Shown in pieces: positions 1 through 9,396 of a DNA stretch of 64,000 bases. The position numbers and the translations under genes are program-made. Below the pieces are notes generated by a model, which was not told where the DNA came from, made no database searches, and saw nothing but the letters and a program-made list of their open reading frames with translations. Origin of the DNA: Cognaticolwellia aestuarii (lineage in GTDB: Bacteria > Pseudomonadota > Gammaproteobacteria > Enterobacterales > Alteromonadaceae); contig NZ_MUZV01000003.1 in assembly GCF_002000025.1 (NCBI RefSeq), forward strand, positions 124,001 to 188,000, read 5' to 3'. The stretch's first letter is position 1, and every line of letters begins with the position of its first letter.

Positions 1-1432
1 GATCAATAGCGATGGTAGCAATACCATACAATGACAATAAACCCGTAATTGGTAACATTTGCTCTTTTGTTGAAGTAATGCCGTGCACTAATATCGCAAC
101 AGGCCAACCATTTGCTGGTTCTTCAAGGGCAGGTAAACTCATGCTTGCACGCACCTGGTTAGCTACAGCTATATCAGGTGTGGTCATTTGTACATCAATC
201 GGTAACATTGCGCTAGTAGCGGGAATAGGATTAAATTTAGTTAAATTACGCTCAGTATCAATTGCCATTACTGAACTTAAATCACGTAAACCAAACTCCA
301 TACAAAAGCCATCATTTGCATCTAATGGTCCGGCAGGTATCGCTGAGGGATTAGCCGCCGCTAAACCAGCAAGCGTAGCACCTGAATCACAACGAGCACG
401 CCACCAATCGTTCACTGGTGCTAAGGCGTTTTCAGCTGACGGTACACCAGAATAATAAGGTAAAGTAATTGAACCTCGGATATAGTTTGCTGCTGAGTAT
501 AGTGGTACTAAGGATGCTGGAATTGCATCACCCAAAACAGTCGCTACAGAAAGGCCTGTATCAGCCACACCAACGGCAGGAATACCTTGTTGAGCATTAG
601 CCACCATTTGCGGCAACGTAACTTTAGCCATTACCGCTTTAACGGTGCTTAATACCCGTGTTGTCGATTGTGTCGTCATTGCAGCACTATATATAATGCT
701 ATCCTTTTCAACACCAGCAGCAACCACAGCAGACTCATAACTATTAATTGCGCCTTGTAAAACTAACTGAGACTCACTACCCAAAGGTAAGGTATTGATA
801 TCTTGTCGAGCCAACTCATAAGTTGTAGAACCCGCAACAGCTTTACCATTATTATCACGAAGATTGTTTGTCATCACCATGACATAAGTAGTTTCAGCTT
901 TTAGGGGCTGAATTGGCACGAACATAACATTATCACCCGACTTTTGGGTTACAAAGTGTTCACCAAACACTAGTTCACCGACAACTTTACAAGCTAAACC
1001 ACGAGTAACAGTTGCACAATCAGCATCGGCGGCATTGCCACCCATAATAGTTTCAAACACACGAACCGAGCCTGGCTCTGATGCACTACTCGCATCTAAT
1101 GATGTACCAGCAGGAAACTCTATGGCAAGCGGGAAAGGTTGAGATATAGACCATCCATCAAGTGCGCTAATCGCAACAAAAGGGTCTGAGCCGTCGGTTG
1201 CGTCCTCAACAGGGATTTCTAATGTACCATCTACGGTACCAGAGAAAATCAAATCGTTCGGAATAGAAAGTCCGGCAGCGCCAGCAGCTGGATCAAATTT
1301 AACACGAGCTGATGCTGTTACGGCAGTGCCATTTTCAACAACTTCATTTTCAACATCTTTGATTGTTTCATCGCCACAAGCACTTAAACCTAAAGAGCTG
1401 GCTATTGCGAGACTGAGTACTAGCTTATTCAT
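1..1432 (-). CDS. VolA/Pla-1/cef-type extracellular lipase lipoprotein, N-terminal part
   Basis: The gene runs off the left edge, so only about 477 N-terminal residues are visible. Translation from the ATG at 1432 begins with a lipoprotein signal (MNKLVLSLAIASSLGLSACGDE; lipobox LSAC), so the product should be an outer-membrane or surface lipoprotein. GGGGAG lies just upstream as ribosome-binding site. The body matches the N-terminal domain of the bacterial virulence-factor lipases (VolA of Vibrio, Pla-1/cef of Aeromonas): an early SIPNDLIF stretch, a VMTNNLRDNNGKAV segment, and near the edge VAILVHGIT, the start of an alpha/beta-hydrolase domain. The nucleophile elbow and the rest of the triad would lie outside the window. 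The family hydrolyses phospholipids or lysophospholipids and releases fatty acids, which fits the nearby fadD. Family is fairly sure; substrate is inferred. Confidence 0.85.
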   Translation of the reverse strand, partial: MNKLVLSLAIASSLGLSACGDETIKDVENEVVENGTAVTASARVKFDPAAGAAGLSIPNDLIFSGTVDGTLEIPVEDATDGSDPFVAISALDGWSISQPFPLAIEFPAGTSLDASSASEPGSVRVFETIMGGNAADADCATVTRGLACKVVGELVFGEHFVTQKSGDNVMFVPIQPLKAETTYVMVMTNNLRDNNGKAVAGSTTYELARQDINTLPLGSESQLVLQGAINSYESAVVAAGVEKDSIIYSAAMTTQSTTRVLSTVKAVMAKVTLPQMVANAQQGIPAVGVADTGLSVATVLGDAIPASLVPLYSAANYIRGSITLPYYSGVPSAENALAPVNDWWRARCDSGATLAGLAAANPSAIPAGPLDANDGFCMEFGLRDLSSVMAIDTERNLTKFNPIPATSAMLPIDVQMTTPDIAVANQVRASMSLPALEEPANGWPVAILVHGITSTKEQMLPITGLLSLYGIATIAID

Positions 1433-1711
1433 TTTATCTCCCCACGGACTAATCTTTATGTATATACCTAATTACGTTTTTAAGAATATATTTATTATTT
1501 TCGTTCTTATTGTTGATTTTCATACCTATCCTAGTAATACCATCAACTTGTTAGACCAGTCAAACTTAACTCAAGAATAGATCAAGTGCTAGTGATTTTT
1601 TGATTTATTCGTAGTTTTTCCTCCGCAAATAGCGTTTACTGACGAAAACACTCGTCAATATAGTGAACAAAGTAGTAGAATTATTAACAAATTTTTTTAG
1701 TAACTAATCCT
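1433..1711. other. Divergent intergenic region, lipase / yciK
   Basis: An AT-rich gap of about 280 bp between two divergent genes. It must hold both promoters, but no -35/-10 pair or operator stands out clearly enough to place. Short open frames crossing it have no ribosome-binding site and no recognisable product. Confidence 0.5.
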
Positions 1712-2452
1712 ATGTTTGACTACTCAATTACTCCACAAACTCTAGCCAATAAAACCATTTTAATCACCGGGGCAGGTGCTGGCATTGGTCGCCAAGCAGC
1801 ACTAACCTATGCTGAATTAGGCGCTACGGTTATTTTATTAGGGAAAACTGTCGCGAAACTTGAAGCCGTTTATGATGAAATATTGGCAAAAGGCTACCCA
1901 GAGCCCGCAATTGTACCCCTTGATCTAAAAGGCTCAACAAAACAAAACTATATAGACTTAGCCGCAACAATAGCGAATCAGTTTGGACAATTAGATGGTG
2001 CATTACTTAATGCATCAATGTTAGGTGAACTAACCCCTTTTAATCAAATTCATGAGCAAATTTGGCAAGATGTTATGCAAGTCAATGTTAATGCGCAGTT
2101 TTTACTAGCACAAGCATTAATACCTGTTCTTTTAAAAGCTGACAATGCATCACTGGTATTTACTTCATCAGGTGTTGGTAATAAAGGTAAAGCTTATTGG
2201 GGAGCTTACAGTGTCTCTAAATTTGCAACTGAAGGCATGATGCAGGTTATTGCCGATGAGTATGAAAACAGTACGTTAAGAACTAACGCTATTAACCCCG
2301 GCGCTACCAACACGAATATGCGCTCAAGTGCGTACCCTGCAGAGAATAAAGAAACTATCGCTTCGCCTATTGATATTATGCCACTTTATGTATATCTCAT
2401 GGCGGATGATAGTAAAGCCGTTAATGGTCAAAGACTAAACGCACAAGGTTAA
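1712..2452 (+). CDS. yciK: YciK family short-chain dehydrogenase/reductase
   Basis: A 246-residue Rossmann-fold oxidoreductase of the classical SDR type. The cofactor loop TGAGAGIG is at about residues 20-27, the NVNAQF stretch typical of YciK near residue 115, the catalytic YSVSK motif near residue 165, and INPGATNT follows. The segment WQDVMQVNVNA and the end block INPG...DIMPLYVYLMADDS match E. coli YciK closely, so the name rests on recognised sequence. The substrate of YciK is not established. It is transcribed alone towards fadD and ends in a shared hairpin terminator. Length is normal for the family. Confidence 0.9.
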   Translation: MFDYSITPQTLANKTILITGAGAGIGRQAALTYAELGATVILLGKTVAKLEAVYDEILAKGYPEPAIVPLDLKGSTKQNYIDLAATIANQFGQLDGALLNASMLGELTPFNQIHEQIWQDVMQVNVNAQFLLAQALIPVLLKADNASLVFTSSGVGNKGKAYWGAYSVSKFATEGMMQVIADEYENSTLRTNAINPGATNTNMRSSAYPAENKETIASPIDIMPLYVYLMADDSKAVNGQRLNAQG

Positions 2453-2488
2453 TAGCATAAAACTGAGTTTCACATGCTTTAAACAGAT

Positions 2489-2519
2489 AAAAAAGGCCAA
2501 CATGATGTTGGCCTTTTTA
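2489..2519. terminator. Bidirectional rho-independent terminator, yciK / fadD
   Basis: An A-tract, then GGCCAACAT and its inverted partner ATGTTGGCC, then a T-tract. The perfect stem has A/T runs on both sides, so it can stop the two convergent genes. Confidence 0.9.
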
Positions 2520-2546
2520 TTAATCTTTTATTTGCTAAACAATGCG

Positions 2547-4202
2547 CTAGCGTAATTCACGTCGTAGTATTTTACCAACATTTGTTTTTGGCAAATCGTC
2601 ACGGAATTCAACAATTTTTGGCACTTTATAATTGGTTAAGTTTTCACGACAATATTTTATTAACGCTTCTTCCGTCAAATTAGGGTCAGTGCGAACAACA
2701 AATATTTTTACGACTTCACCAGAAACTTCATGTGGTATGCCTATGGCTGCAGCTTCAAGCACACCATCATGACTAACAACAACCTCTTCTATTTCATTGG
2801 GAAAAACATTGAAGCCTGAAACAATGATCATGTCTTTTTTACGATCAACAATTTTAAAGAAGCCATTTTCATCCATACAAGCAACATCACCTGTCGCTAA
2901 CCAGCCATCTTTTAATACTTCATCTGTTGCTTCTTGACGTTTATAATAACCTTTCATGACCTGCGGACCTTTAACCCACATCTCACCTGCCTCGCCCATT
3001 ACAGCGTCGCTACCATCTTCTTTAACGATACGAATATCTGTAGATGAGGCTGGTAAACCAATACTGCCACTATAATGCTGTTGATTATAGGGACACAAAG
3101 TTACTAACGGCGCACATTCAGTTAAGCCATACCCTTCAAGTAAACGTGATTTCGTAACACTCTCCCATTTTTCAGCGACCGGGCGTTGAACCGCCATACC
3201 GCCGCCAAGCGATAGTTTTAAATTAGAGAAATCAAGGTCACTAAAACCTGGTGTATTTAATAAACCATTAAAAAGCGTATTCACCCCAGTAATAGCGGTA
3301 AAGTCATATTTATTTAACTCTTTAACAAAACCAGGCATATCACGCGGATTAGTGATTAATAAGTTGGTGCCACCTAGCGTAATAAACGTCAAGCAATTAG
3401 CGGTTAAAGCAAAGATATGATAAAGCGGTAAAGCAGTAACAACTAACTCTTTGCCTTCTTCAAGCTGAGGTTTAATTGCTGCTTTAGCTTGCTCTAAATT
3501 TGCCACCATATTTCTGTGCGTTAACATCGCACCTTTTGAAACACCTGTTGTACCACCAGTATATTGTAAAAAGGCTAAATCTTCGCCACACAGTTCAACA
3601 GGGCTAAAGCTTAACTTATGACCTTTAGATAACGCTTTATTAAAGTGTTCAACATTACTTAAATTAAACGCTGGTACCATTTTCTTAACGTATTTAACCA
3701 CACTGTTAACCACTGCACCTTTAATGGTACCTAAACGGTCACCAAGTGAGGTAAGAATAACTTTTTCAACAGGTGTTTTATCAATAACTTTCTCTAAAAT
3801 ACTGGCAAAATTTTGAATAATCAAAATCGCTTTAGTATTTGAGTCTCTTAATTGATGTTCTAATTCGCGTGGTGTATATAACGGATTCACATTAACAACA
3901 GTTAAACCTGCTAACAAAGCGCCAAAGAGTGCAATAGGATACTGCAAACAATTAGGCACCATGATGGCAAATTTATCACCTTTAACTAAACCGAGATCTT
4001 GTTGTAAATATGCAGCAAAGTCAGTGGCTTGTTGAGCAAGTTCACGATAGCTTAATTCCGCGCCCATATTGATAAATGCTGAACGATCAGCATACATCTT
4101 GGTATATTTATGAAACATATCAACAATTGAAGCGTACTTATCAGGATCAATTTCATATGGAACGCCGGGAGGATAACTCTTCTCAAGCCAAATTTTTTCC
4201 AC
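2547..4202 (-). CDS. fadD: Long-chain fatty acid-CoA ligase
   Basis: A 551-residue AMP-forming acyl-CoA synthetase that activates long-chain fatty acids with ATP and CoA for beta-oxidation or lipid synthesis, acting at the inner membrane. The ATP/AMP signature [18 protein letters not shown] lies near residue 215. LLEGYGLTE near residue 360 is the adenine-binding motif, and DGWLATGDV plus [17 protein letters not shown] form the fatty-acid signature and hinge. The C-terminal catalytic lysine region ends with [15 protein letters not shown]. Length is close to the E. coli enzyme (561). A two-site operator region lies 60-100 bp upstream. A further hydrolase lies upstream on the same strand, so fadD may be read partly from that promoter. 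Confidence 0.95.
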   Translation of the reverse strand: MEKIWLEKSYPPGVPYEIDPDKYASIVDMFHKYTKMYADRSAFINMGAELSYRELAQQATDFAAYLQQDLGLVKGDKFAIMVPNCLQYPIALFGALLAGLTVVNVNPLYTPRELEHQLRDSNTKAILIIQNFASILEKVIDKTPVEKVILTSLGDRLGTIKGAVVNSVVKYVKKMVPAFNLSNVEHFNKALSKGHKLSFSPVELCGEDLAFLQYTGGTTGVSKGAMLTHRNMVANLEQAKAAIKPQLEEGKELVVTALPLYHIFALTANCLTFITLGGTNLLITNPRDMPGFVKELNKYDFTAITGVNTLFNGLLNTPGFSDLDFSNLKLSLGGGMAVQRPVAEKWESVTKSRLLEGYGLTECAPLVTLCPYNQQHYSGSIGLPASSTDIRIVKEDGSDAVMGEAGEMWVKGPQVMKGYYKRQEATDEVLKDGWLATGDVACMDENGFFKIVDRKKDMIIVSGFNVFPNEIEEVVVSHDGVLEAAAIGIPHEVSGEVVKIFVVRTDPNLTEEALIKYCRENLTNYKVPKIVEFRDDLPKTNVGKILRRELR

Positions 4203-4262
4203 TGTGCCTTTCCTCTTTTAATTCTTATGCTTAATTTTAATGATACGTTTTAACAAATTTTC

Positions 4263-4277
4263 ACTGGTCGATCCAGT
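4263..4277. promoter_or_regulatory. FadR-like operator candidate upstream of fadD
   Basis: ACTGGTCGATCCAGT sits about 60 bp before the fadD start. It matches the FadR half-site pattern CTGGTC-N-GACCAG at all but two central positions. Whether this organism has FadR cannot be seen here, so this is a motif call only. Confidence 0.4.
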
Positions 4278-4280
4278 AAA

Positions 4281-4298
4281 TTTAAACACTTGTTTAAA
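4281..4298. promoter_or_regulatory. PsrA-like operator candidate upstream of fadD
   Basis: TTTAAACACTTGTTTAAA is a perfect 8-bp inverted repeat around CT, about 80 bp upstream of fadD. Its core AAAC-N4-GTTT fits the published PsrA pattern (G/C)AAAC-N2-4-GTTT(G/C) except for the outermost bases. PsrA is a TetR-type repressor of beta-oxidation genes in Pseudomonas and Shewanella relatives. Confidence 0.45.
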
Positions 4299-4359
4299 TT
4301 TAACAGATAATTGCTCTGCTTATTATAGATGAAGTGACTAACGTTTTATCTATCTCTGC

Positions 4360-5223
4360 TTATTTTTTATGCTTAATAAGCTCAGTAATCAATTTCGCTG
4401 CCTGCTCGGGCTGCTCCATGTGAACATGGTGGCCCCCCAGTAATTTATGTTGCTGAAAGTTTTGATACAATGGTCCAAAGCATGCTAAACCGGTTGTAAC
4501 CATTTCCATGCCTTTATCGCCATAAATAAGCTGTACTGGTGCTGTAACATCAGCAACAAGCTGCTTAGCTTGTGCCAAGGTAAATCGGTAAGGGGATGTT
4601 GCACGTAAGCGACTATCTGAACGCCAAATAAAGCCTTTTTCTGTCTGCTCAATCCCACGTTTTACAATCAGAGCAGCATGTTCTGTTTTTAAATCTGACA
4701 CCGATACCCTTGCGGCAACAGCTGACTCGATAGTCATATGTGTACTTTTAGGTTTTACATGGCGAGTTAAGCGACTCAAAAGCCCTTTGCGCAATTGCAC
4801 CGTGGTTTCCGCTGTATCTGAGGTTAAAATACCAATAGCATCAATCAAGGTTAATGATCTAACATGTTCAGGGAATGCCGCAGCAAAAGCTGACGCCACC
4901 ATAGCCCCCATAGAGTGAGCAATAATATCAATCGCCTGCCATTGCTGAGCACGAAACAAAGCAATAAGATCATAAACCCAATCTAAGAAATGATAATGAG
5001 CATCAGGGCCACGATGGCTTGATAGCCCGTGACCGGGCCAATCGATAGCAACAACATGGTAGTCATTTAAATAAGGCATCAAAGGCTGAAAGCTAGCCGC
5101 ATTATCTAGCCAGCCATGTAAGCATAAAAGCAGCGGTTGCTGTTCATTACCATTACTGATCCCACAAATCTGTTGACCATTAACAGTATATGTAACGGGT
5201 TTCATTACGTTAGCTCTAAACAT
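4360..5223 (-). CDS. Alpha/beta-fold hydrolase
   Basis: A 287-residue soluble hydrolase. The oxyanion-hole motif LHGWLDNAASF is near residue 36, the nucleophile elbow AHSMGA has the serine at about residue 104, and a late GGHHVHME supplies the likely catalytic histidine. This is the MhpC/esterase-like branch of the superfamily, and its substrate cannot be read from sequence. The first ATG is preferred because AAAGGA lies 7 bases before it, whereas the in-frame ATG six codons later has no ribosome-binding site. It sits upstream of fadD on the same strand, with fadD's operators in between, so co-transcription is possible. Confidence 0.8.
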   Translation of the reverse strand: MFRANVMKPVTYTVNGQQICGISNGNEQQPLLLCLHGWLDNAASFQPLMPYLNDYHVVAIDWPGHGLSSHRGPDAHYHFLDWVYDLIALFRAQQWQAIDIIAHSMGAMVASAFAAAFPEHVRSLTLIDAIGILTSDTAETTVQLRKGLLSRLTRHVKPKSTHMTIESAVAARVSVSDLKTEHAALIVKRGIEQTEKGFIWRSDSRLRATSPYRFTLAQAKQLVADVTAPVQLIYGDKGMEMVTTGLACFGPLYQNFQQHKLLGGHHVHMEQPEQAAKLITELIKHKK

Positions 5224-5257
5224 ATAAATCCTTTATTAAGTCAGGAGTTGTTACTCC

Positions 5258-5905
5258 TTAATGTCTGCTAGTAAACGATATCCTACTGAGCCGATAAGTT
5301 GCAAATAGCCCTGCAGTAAACCACAGTAACACCCATATTACTTCTGGAATATAGGTAATATCAGCCAAAGCTGCACCATCGCCCCGTGCTTGGCCATCAA
5401 GTAAATATAAAGGACTCATTAAGCTATTCGCTAATACTAATAACCCGGTCATTTTCAATAACGTTTGAAGATGTTTTTGAGAAGAGTATTTCAACTGCGC
5501 CAAGACTAAAGCAAGTAAAACCAGTACAATGAATAAGGTTAATAAGTCCCGTACCCACAAAACAATGCTACCCGCGAGTAAAATAACTAATAGCAGAGAA
5601 AAAAACTGTGCTACCTTGCGGTGAATGGATGCTAAAGAAAAGAATAAACAGCCCCATAGGATAGCTCCTCCATAGCCCATTAAACTGATAAGGAAGGATG
5701 ATCCACCACGCGTAGTGCACAAACCAGCACCATTTGGAAATAATTGGATTCGTACAATATTACCACCGGTTACTAATGCTGTTAAACCATGGCTAATTTC
5801 GTGAAAATAACTCTCTAACCATTTGAAAGGGATAGATATAAAAGGTAGTTGCAAAATAATAAATGCTGCAAGAAACATCAACCAAAATTGATACTTTTGA
5901 GCCAT
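5258..5905 (-). CDS. M50-like membrane metalloprotease
   Basis: A polytopic membrane protein of about 215 residues with a zinc-protease motif HEISH (HExxH) at the end of the first hydrophobic region, followed by four or more further membrane helices and an LLDGQARGDGA segment. This resembles the M50B-like family of small site-2-type proteases; the substrate is unknown. The open frame extends upstream to 6016, but that would overlap the preceding gene by 62 bp and add a poorly conserved stretch. The ATG at 5905 (MAQKYQFW) is a better start and puts a membrane helix straight after it. It lies 49 bp downstream of the 132-residue protein gene and may share its transcript. Confidence 0.65.
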   Translation of the reverse strand: MAQKYQFWLMFLAAFIILQLPFISIPFKWLESYFHEISHGLTALVTGGNIVRIQLFPNGAGLCTTRGGSSFLISLMGYGGAILWGCLFFSLASIHRKVAQFFSLLLVILLAGSIVLWVRDLLTLFIVLVLLALVLAQLKYSSQKHLQTLLKMTGLLVLANSLMSPLYLLDGQARGDGAALADITYIPEVIWVLLWFTAGLFATYRLSRISFTSRH

Positions 5906-5954
5906 ACTCAAAGATTTTTTTGTAGAAACTGTACTGGATTTTTGCTCGAAGGAA

Positions 5955-6353
5955 TTAGGCAAATAAATCAACACCAAAAACTTGTTCAATGTTATCGCGC
6001 GCTGCAAGAGTATCAACCGATTGATAAGCGGCTACAGCGAGTTTATTTTGATTTGATGGTGCATCATATCCACTGCTGTAGCTGTTTTGCTGATTACTTT
6101 GTTGTGCGTTGTTATTACTATCACCATAAGCCGATGGTTGTTCACGTTCGATTAAAGCAATAGCTTGCTCATCAATATCAAAACGTTGACGTGTGTCGGC
6201 ATCAAGCTGTGACTTTTGACTTTTACTTTCTTCAGCGCTCTGCGTTTCACGCGCAGCTACTCTTGCACGCTGCTCTTGGGCTTGTACAGAAGAGTTATTC
6301 CCTAAAGCAATAGGTGCCTGGGAAACAAAATTGGCTGAGTTATTAACTTGCAT
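5955..6353 (-). CDS. Uncharacterised polar, probably disordered protein
   Basis: A 132-residue protein with no signal peptide or membrane segment. The middle is rich in Q, N, S and charged residues (RAAR/ETQSAEESKSQKSQ, then NNNAQQSNQQN), which suggests disorder. Only the N-terminus (MQVNNSANF) and the C-terminus (YQSVDTLAARDNIEQVFGVDLFA region) look ordered. I do not recognise a named family. It lies between tsaB and the membrane protease gene on the same strand. The end GVDLFA recalls the HLDLFV end of the small protein at 9397-9738. Confidence 0.7.
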   Translation of the reverse strand: MQVNNSANFVSQAPIALGNNSSVQAQEQRARVAARETQSAEESKSQKSQLDADTRQRFDIDEQAIALIEREQPSAYGDSNNNAQQSNQQNSYSSGYDAPSNQNKLAVAAYQSVDTLAARDNIEQVFGVDLFA

Positions 6354-6436
6354 AAATACTAATTTAACAAATTTCTAGTCAAGGTGAAAACTATTTTTTA
6401 TTTTGATGGCGGTAAATTGATAACAATCAATAAATC

Positions 6437-7126
6437 TTACTCGCGACCCGGCAGCTTTTTCCATGACACAGTATCGCGCACATATTTCGGTTGAGCATGC
6501 TCTGCTGCAACGCTGTGTTCACTAAAATCAACTTGCCCTATCGTCAACATCGCGACGGCTGAAGGGAATAAGATATCAGGAGCTGCTTCATTTGACTTTA
6601 ACTCACTCAATACCGAATATGCTTCCCAGCCAGTTCCTACACCATAAGCTGGCAGCGATAAATGACTATAATATTGCGCAACTAACTCAGGGTTTAACAC
6701 CGCCTCTTCAGTCATGGCTTGCATGATACCCTGCTGATTAACTTCGAAATAACAGGTATAAACTTCTGACATACGAGCATCAATAGCGGCAATAACTTTA
6801 TCTTGGCCTTTTTCATCATAAGCTTGTTGAGCCATAGCTTGCAACGTTGACACACCACGCGCATTTAACTGCGCTGAAAATGCTAAACCTTGTGTTACAC
6901 CTATACCAATGCGCACTCCAGTAAAACTACCTGGCCCTTGACCAAAGATAATGCCATCTAACTCAGTTAATGTGCAGTTAGCTTGCTTTAATACGCTATC
7001 AACCATAGGTAACAAACGTAAACTATGGGACTGTGGACACAGTTCGTATTCACTAAACTGTTGATCTAAATATTTAATTGCTACTGAACAAGCTTCAGTT
7101 GAGGCATCAATGGCCAAAAAATTCAC
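6437..7126 (-). CDS. tsaB: tRNA threonylcarbamoyladenosine biosynthesis protein TsaB
   Basis: A 229-residue ASKHA-fold protein, partner of TsaD and TsaE in making t6A at position 37 of ANN-decoding tRNAs. Start MNFLAIDASTEACSVA and the block FGQGPGSFTGVRIGIGV near residue 65 are diagnostic of TsaB (formerly YeaZ). Length equals that of E. coli TsaB. It follows yoaA on the same strand, the same neighbour pair as in E. coli, which supports the call. Confidence 0.95.
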   Translation of the reverse strand: MNFLAIDASTEACSVAIKYLDQQFSEYELCPQSHSLRLLPMVDSVLKQANCTLTELDGIIFGQGPGSFTGVRIGIGVTQGLAFSAQLNARGVSTLQAMAQQAYDEKGQDKVIAAIDARMSEVYTCYFEVNQQGIMQAMTEEAVLNPELVAQYYSHLSLPAYGVGTGWEAYSVLSELKSNEAAPDILFPSAVAMLTIGQVDFSEHSVAAEHAQPKYVRDTVSWKKLPGRE

Positions 7127-7254
7127 GTCAAAAACCTTTTTAAAATTAGAGTGCTGTTAATCGCACAAGTTTATCATTATTTTATCAATGGCATGAGTAA
7201 TCTTTAGCCCTAAGCTGAGTTTACTGCTGAACTAACTTGCCATTGGCTGATATT

Positions 7255-9198
7255 TTATGACAGTTGTGATAAAAAATCAGCGGCTTGATTAATATTCCGG
7301 CTTCGCTTCATATCAGGCAAACTTTTCAAGAAAACTTGCCCGTACGGGCGGTTGACCAATCTATCATCACATATCACTAATATGCCATTATCATTTACAT
7401 CTCGAATTAAGCGCCCTACCCCTTGCTTGAGCGAGATAACGGCTTGCGGTAATTGGATCTGCATAAATGGGTCTTTGCCTTGGCGTTTTACGTCTTCACT
7501 ACGCGCTTGCAGCAAAGGATCATCGGGTGAAGCAAACGGTAGTTTATCAATGATAACGCAGGTTAATTTATCACCGCGCACATCAACACCTTCCCAAAAG
7601 CTTGCTGTTGCTAGTAATACGGCTCGGCTTTGCTCTACAAACTCTTCTAATAATTTTCGTTTGCCCATTTGGCCTTGCACTAATAAAGGGTTATCAATAC
7701 TATCAGCTAATAATTCTGCCACTTGATGCATCACCCGATAACTCGTAAAAAGCATAAAGCAAGCACCTTTACTAGCCTCTATCAATGGTATAGCAAGTTC
7801 GCTCAATGCTTTAGCGCGGTTTTTGTCATTTGCTGCGGGCAGATAACGCGGAATAATTAACTGTGATTGTTTAGCATAGTCAAATGGGCTATCAAGCAAT
7901 AAACTGGCTGAGTGTTCAATACCTAAATGACGAGAGAAGTGCTTAAATTCACCGTCCACAGCCAATGTTGCTGAAGTAAAAACCCAACCTGCACCTGAGT
8001 CTTTAACATAATTGCCAAACTTTTCTGCAACCGACAAAGGCGTTTTATGCAACACTACATGTCGCGATGTGGTTTCATACCAAAAACTCATGCCCATAGC
8101 ATCAACATCGGCCATAACATCGTATTGTGCTAGTAAATTTACAGCCCTATCAAAACAATTATCAATGGCTTCATTGCGCGAAACACACAGTTTTATCACT
8201 TGATAAAGAAAGTCTAAATCCGTTTTTAACAACTTAAAAGCATGAGAAAATCGTTGTTGCTTGTGCTTTTCACGCCAATTTCCTCGTTCAGGGTCGTAGT
8301 TAAATAATAAGCGAAACTCTTGGCTCGTTTTTAATAGTTTCTCTGCCGCTTTACCTAACTGCTTTACGTCCGTGAGTTCACTGCGATATACCTGCAAAAC
8401 ATCACTACAAAGATCCAACAACTGACGAGTAGAGAAAGCCTCTCCAAAATATTCACTAGCAATATCAGCAATTTGATGTGCTTCATCAAATATCATCACA
8501 TCAGCTTTGGGAATTAACTCACCAAAGCCAGTATCTTTTAACGCCATATCTGCAAAAAACAAATGATGATTAACCACCACTAAATCTGCATCAATAGCTT
8601 TCTCTCGTGCTTTTATTAAATAACAGTCATCAATATTAGGGCAATCTTTAGCTAAGCAATTATCAACCGTACTGGTAACAAAAGGAAAAACCGCTGAACC
8701 TTCAGTTACATTAACTACTTCGCCAATATCACCCGTGTGAGTACCATTTGCCCAAGTACGCACTTTAACAAAGTCGGCTAATGTCTGTGCATCAAGTTGA
8801 CCCCGTGATTGCTGATACTGCTCTAAGCGATATAAACACAGGTAATTTGCACGGCCTTTTAATAAGGCTATTTGTGCATTGCTCGCTAGCGCTTGACGAA
8901 TTAAGGGTAAATCTTTGTGGAATAGTTGCTCTTGCAGATTCTTTGTTCCGGTTGAAACGATAATTTTTTTCTGACCTTGGTCATTTTCAGCATTGGCTTT
9001 ATTCGCCAACAGAGCAGGAATTAAATAGGCAAAGGTTTTGCCGGTCCCGGTACCTGCCTCAACAACAAGCGAAGTTTTTTTCTTGATAGCATTAGCCACT
9101 GCAAGTGCCATATCAAGTTGAGCCTGGCGTGGAGAAAAGCCCTTAATCGCTTTCGCTAAAGCACCTTGATGTGAAAATGCATGTTCTACAGCACTCAT
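7255..9198 (-). CDS. yoaA: ATP-dependent DNA helicase YoaA (DinG/XPD family)
   Basis: A 647-residue superfamily 2 helicase with an iron-sulphur domain. Walker A is VVEAGTGTGKTFAYLIPA near residue 45 and the DEAH box is MIFDEAHQIAD near residue 238. The cysteine cluster C...CLAKDCPNIDDC around residues 120-195 fits the 4Fe-4S site. The C-terminal motifs ATASFWEGVDVRGDKL and QGVGRLIRD are motifs V and VI. YoaA is known from E. coli to act with the HolC subunit of DNA polymerase III in repair of replication damage. The tsaB neighbour separates it from DinG. Length is normal. Confidence 0.93.
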   Translation of the reverse strand: MSAVEHAFSHQGALAKAIKGFSPRQAQLDMALAVANAIKKKTSLVVEAGTGTGKTFAYLIPALLANKANAENDQGQKKIIVSTGTKNLQEQLFHKDLPLIRQALASNAQIALLKGRANYLCLYRLEQYQQSRGQLDAQTLADFVKVRTWANGTHTGDIGEVVNVTEGSAVFPFVTSTVDNCLAKDCPNIDDCYLIKAREKAIDADLVVVNHHLFFADMALKDTGFGELIPKADVMIFDEAHQIADIASEYFGEAFSTRQLLDLCSDVLQVYRSELTDVKQLGKAAEKLLKTSQEFRLLFNYDPERGNWREKHKQQRFSHAFKLLKTDLDFLYQVIKLCVSRNEAIDNCFDRAVNLLAQYDVMADVDAMGMSFWYETTSRHVVLHKTPLSVAEKFGNYVKDSGAGWVFTSATLAVDGEFKHFSRHLGIEHSASLLLDSPFDYAKQSQLIIPRYLPAANDKNRAKALSELAIPLIEASKGACFMLFTSYRVMHQVAELLADSIDNPLLVQGQMGKRKLLEEFVEQSRAVLLATASFWEGVDVRGDKLTCVIIDKLPFASPDDPLLQARSEDVKRQGKDPFMQIQLPQAVISLKQGVGRLIRDVNDNGILVICDDRLVNRPYGQVFLKSLPDMKRSRNINQAADFLSQLS

Positions 9199-9396
9199 TG
9201 AGATATAACATTGATAAATTTGCGCGTATTATATAACGATATGAGCGCAAGATGCGAGTTTCACAATACGACTCATTTCAGCAAAAGTTAACCGCATAAA
9301 AGCCTTATAAATACCAAAACAAAATTTTGCAGTATTCACCTGCCTGAAAATAAAAACACAATAAACATAGCCTCAAACACAAATAACTAAGAGCAT

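Noticed and set aside
12-455. 147-codon plus-strand frame at the left edge
   Set aside because: It is antisense to the lipase lipoprotein, whose minus-strand translation has a signal peptide and family motifs; the plus frame has neither.
5906-6016. N-terminal extension of the M50-like protease
   Set aside because: It would overlap the preceding same-strand gene by 62 bp and adds a non-conserved stretch before the first membrane helix.
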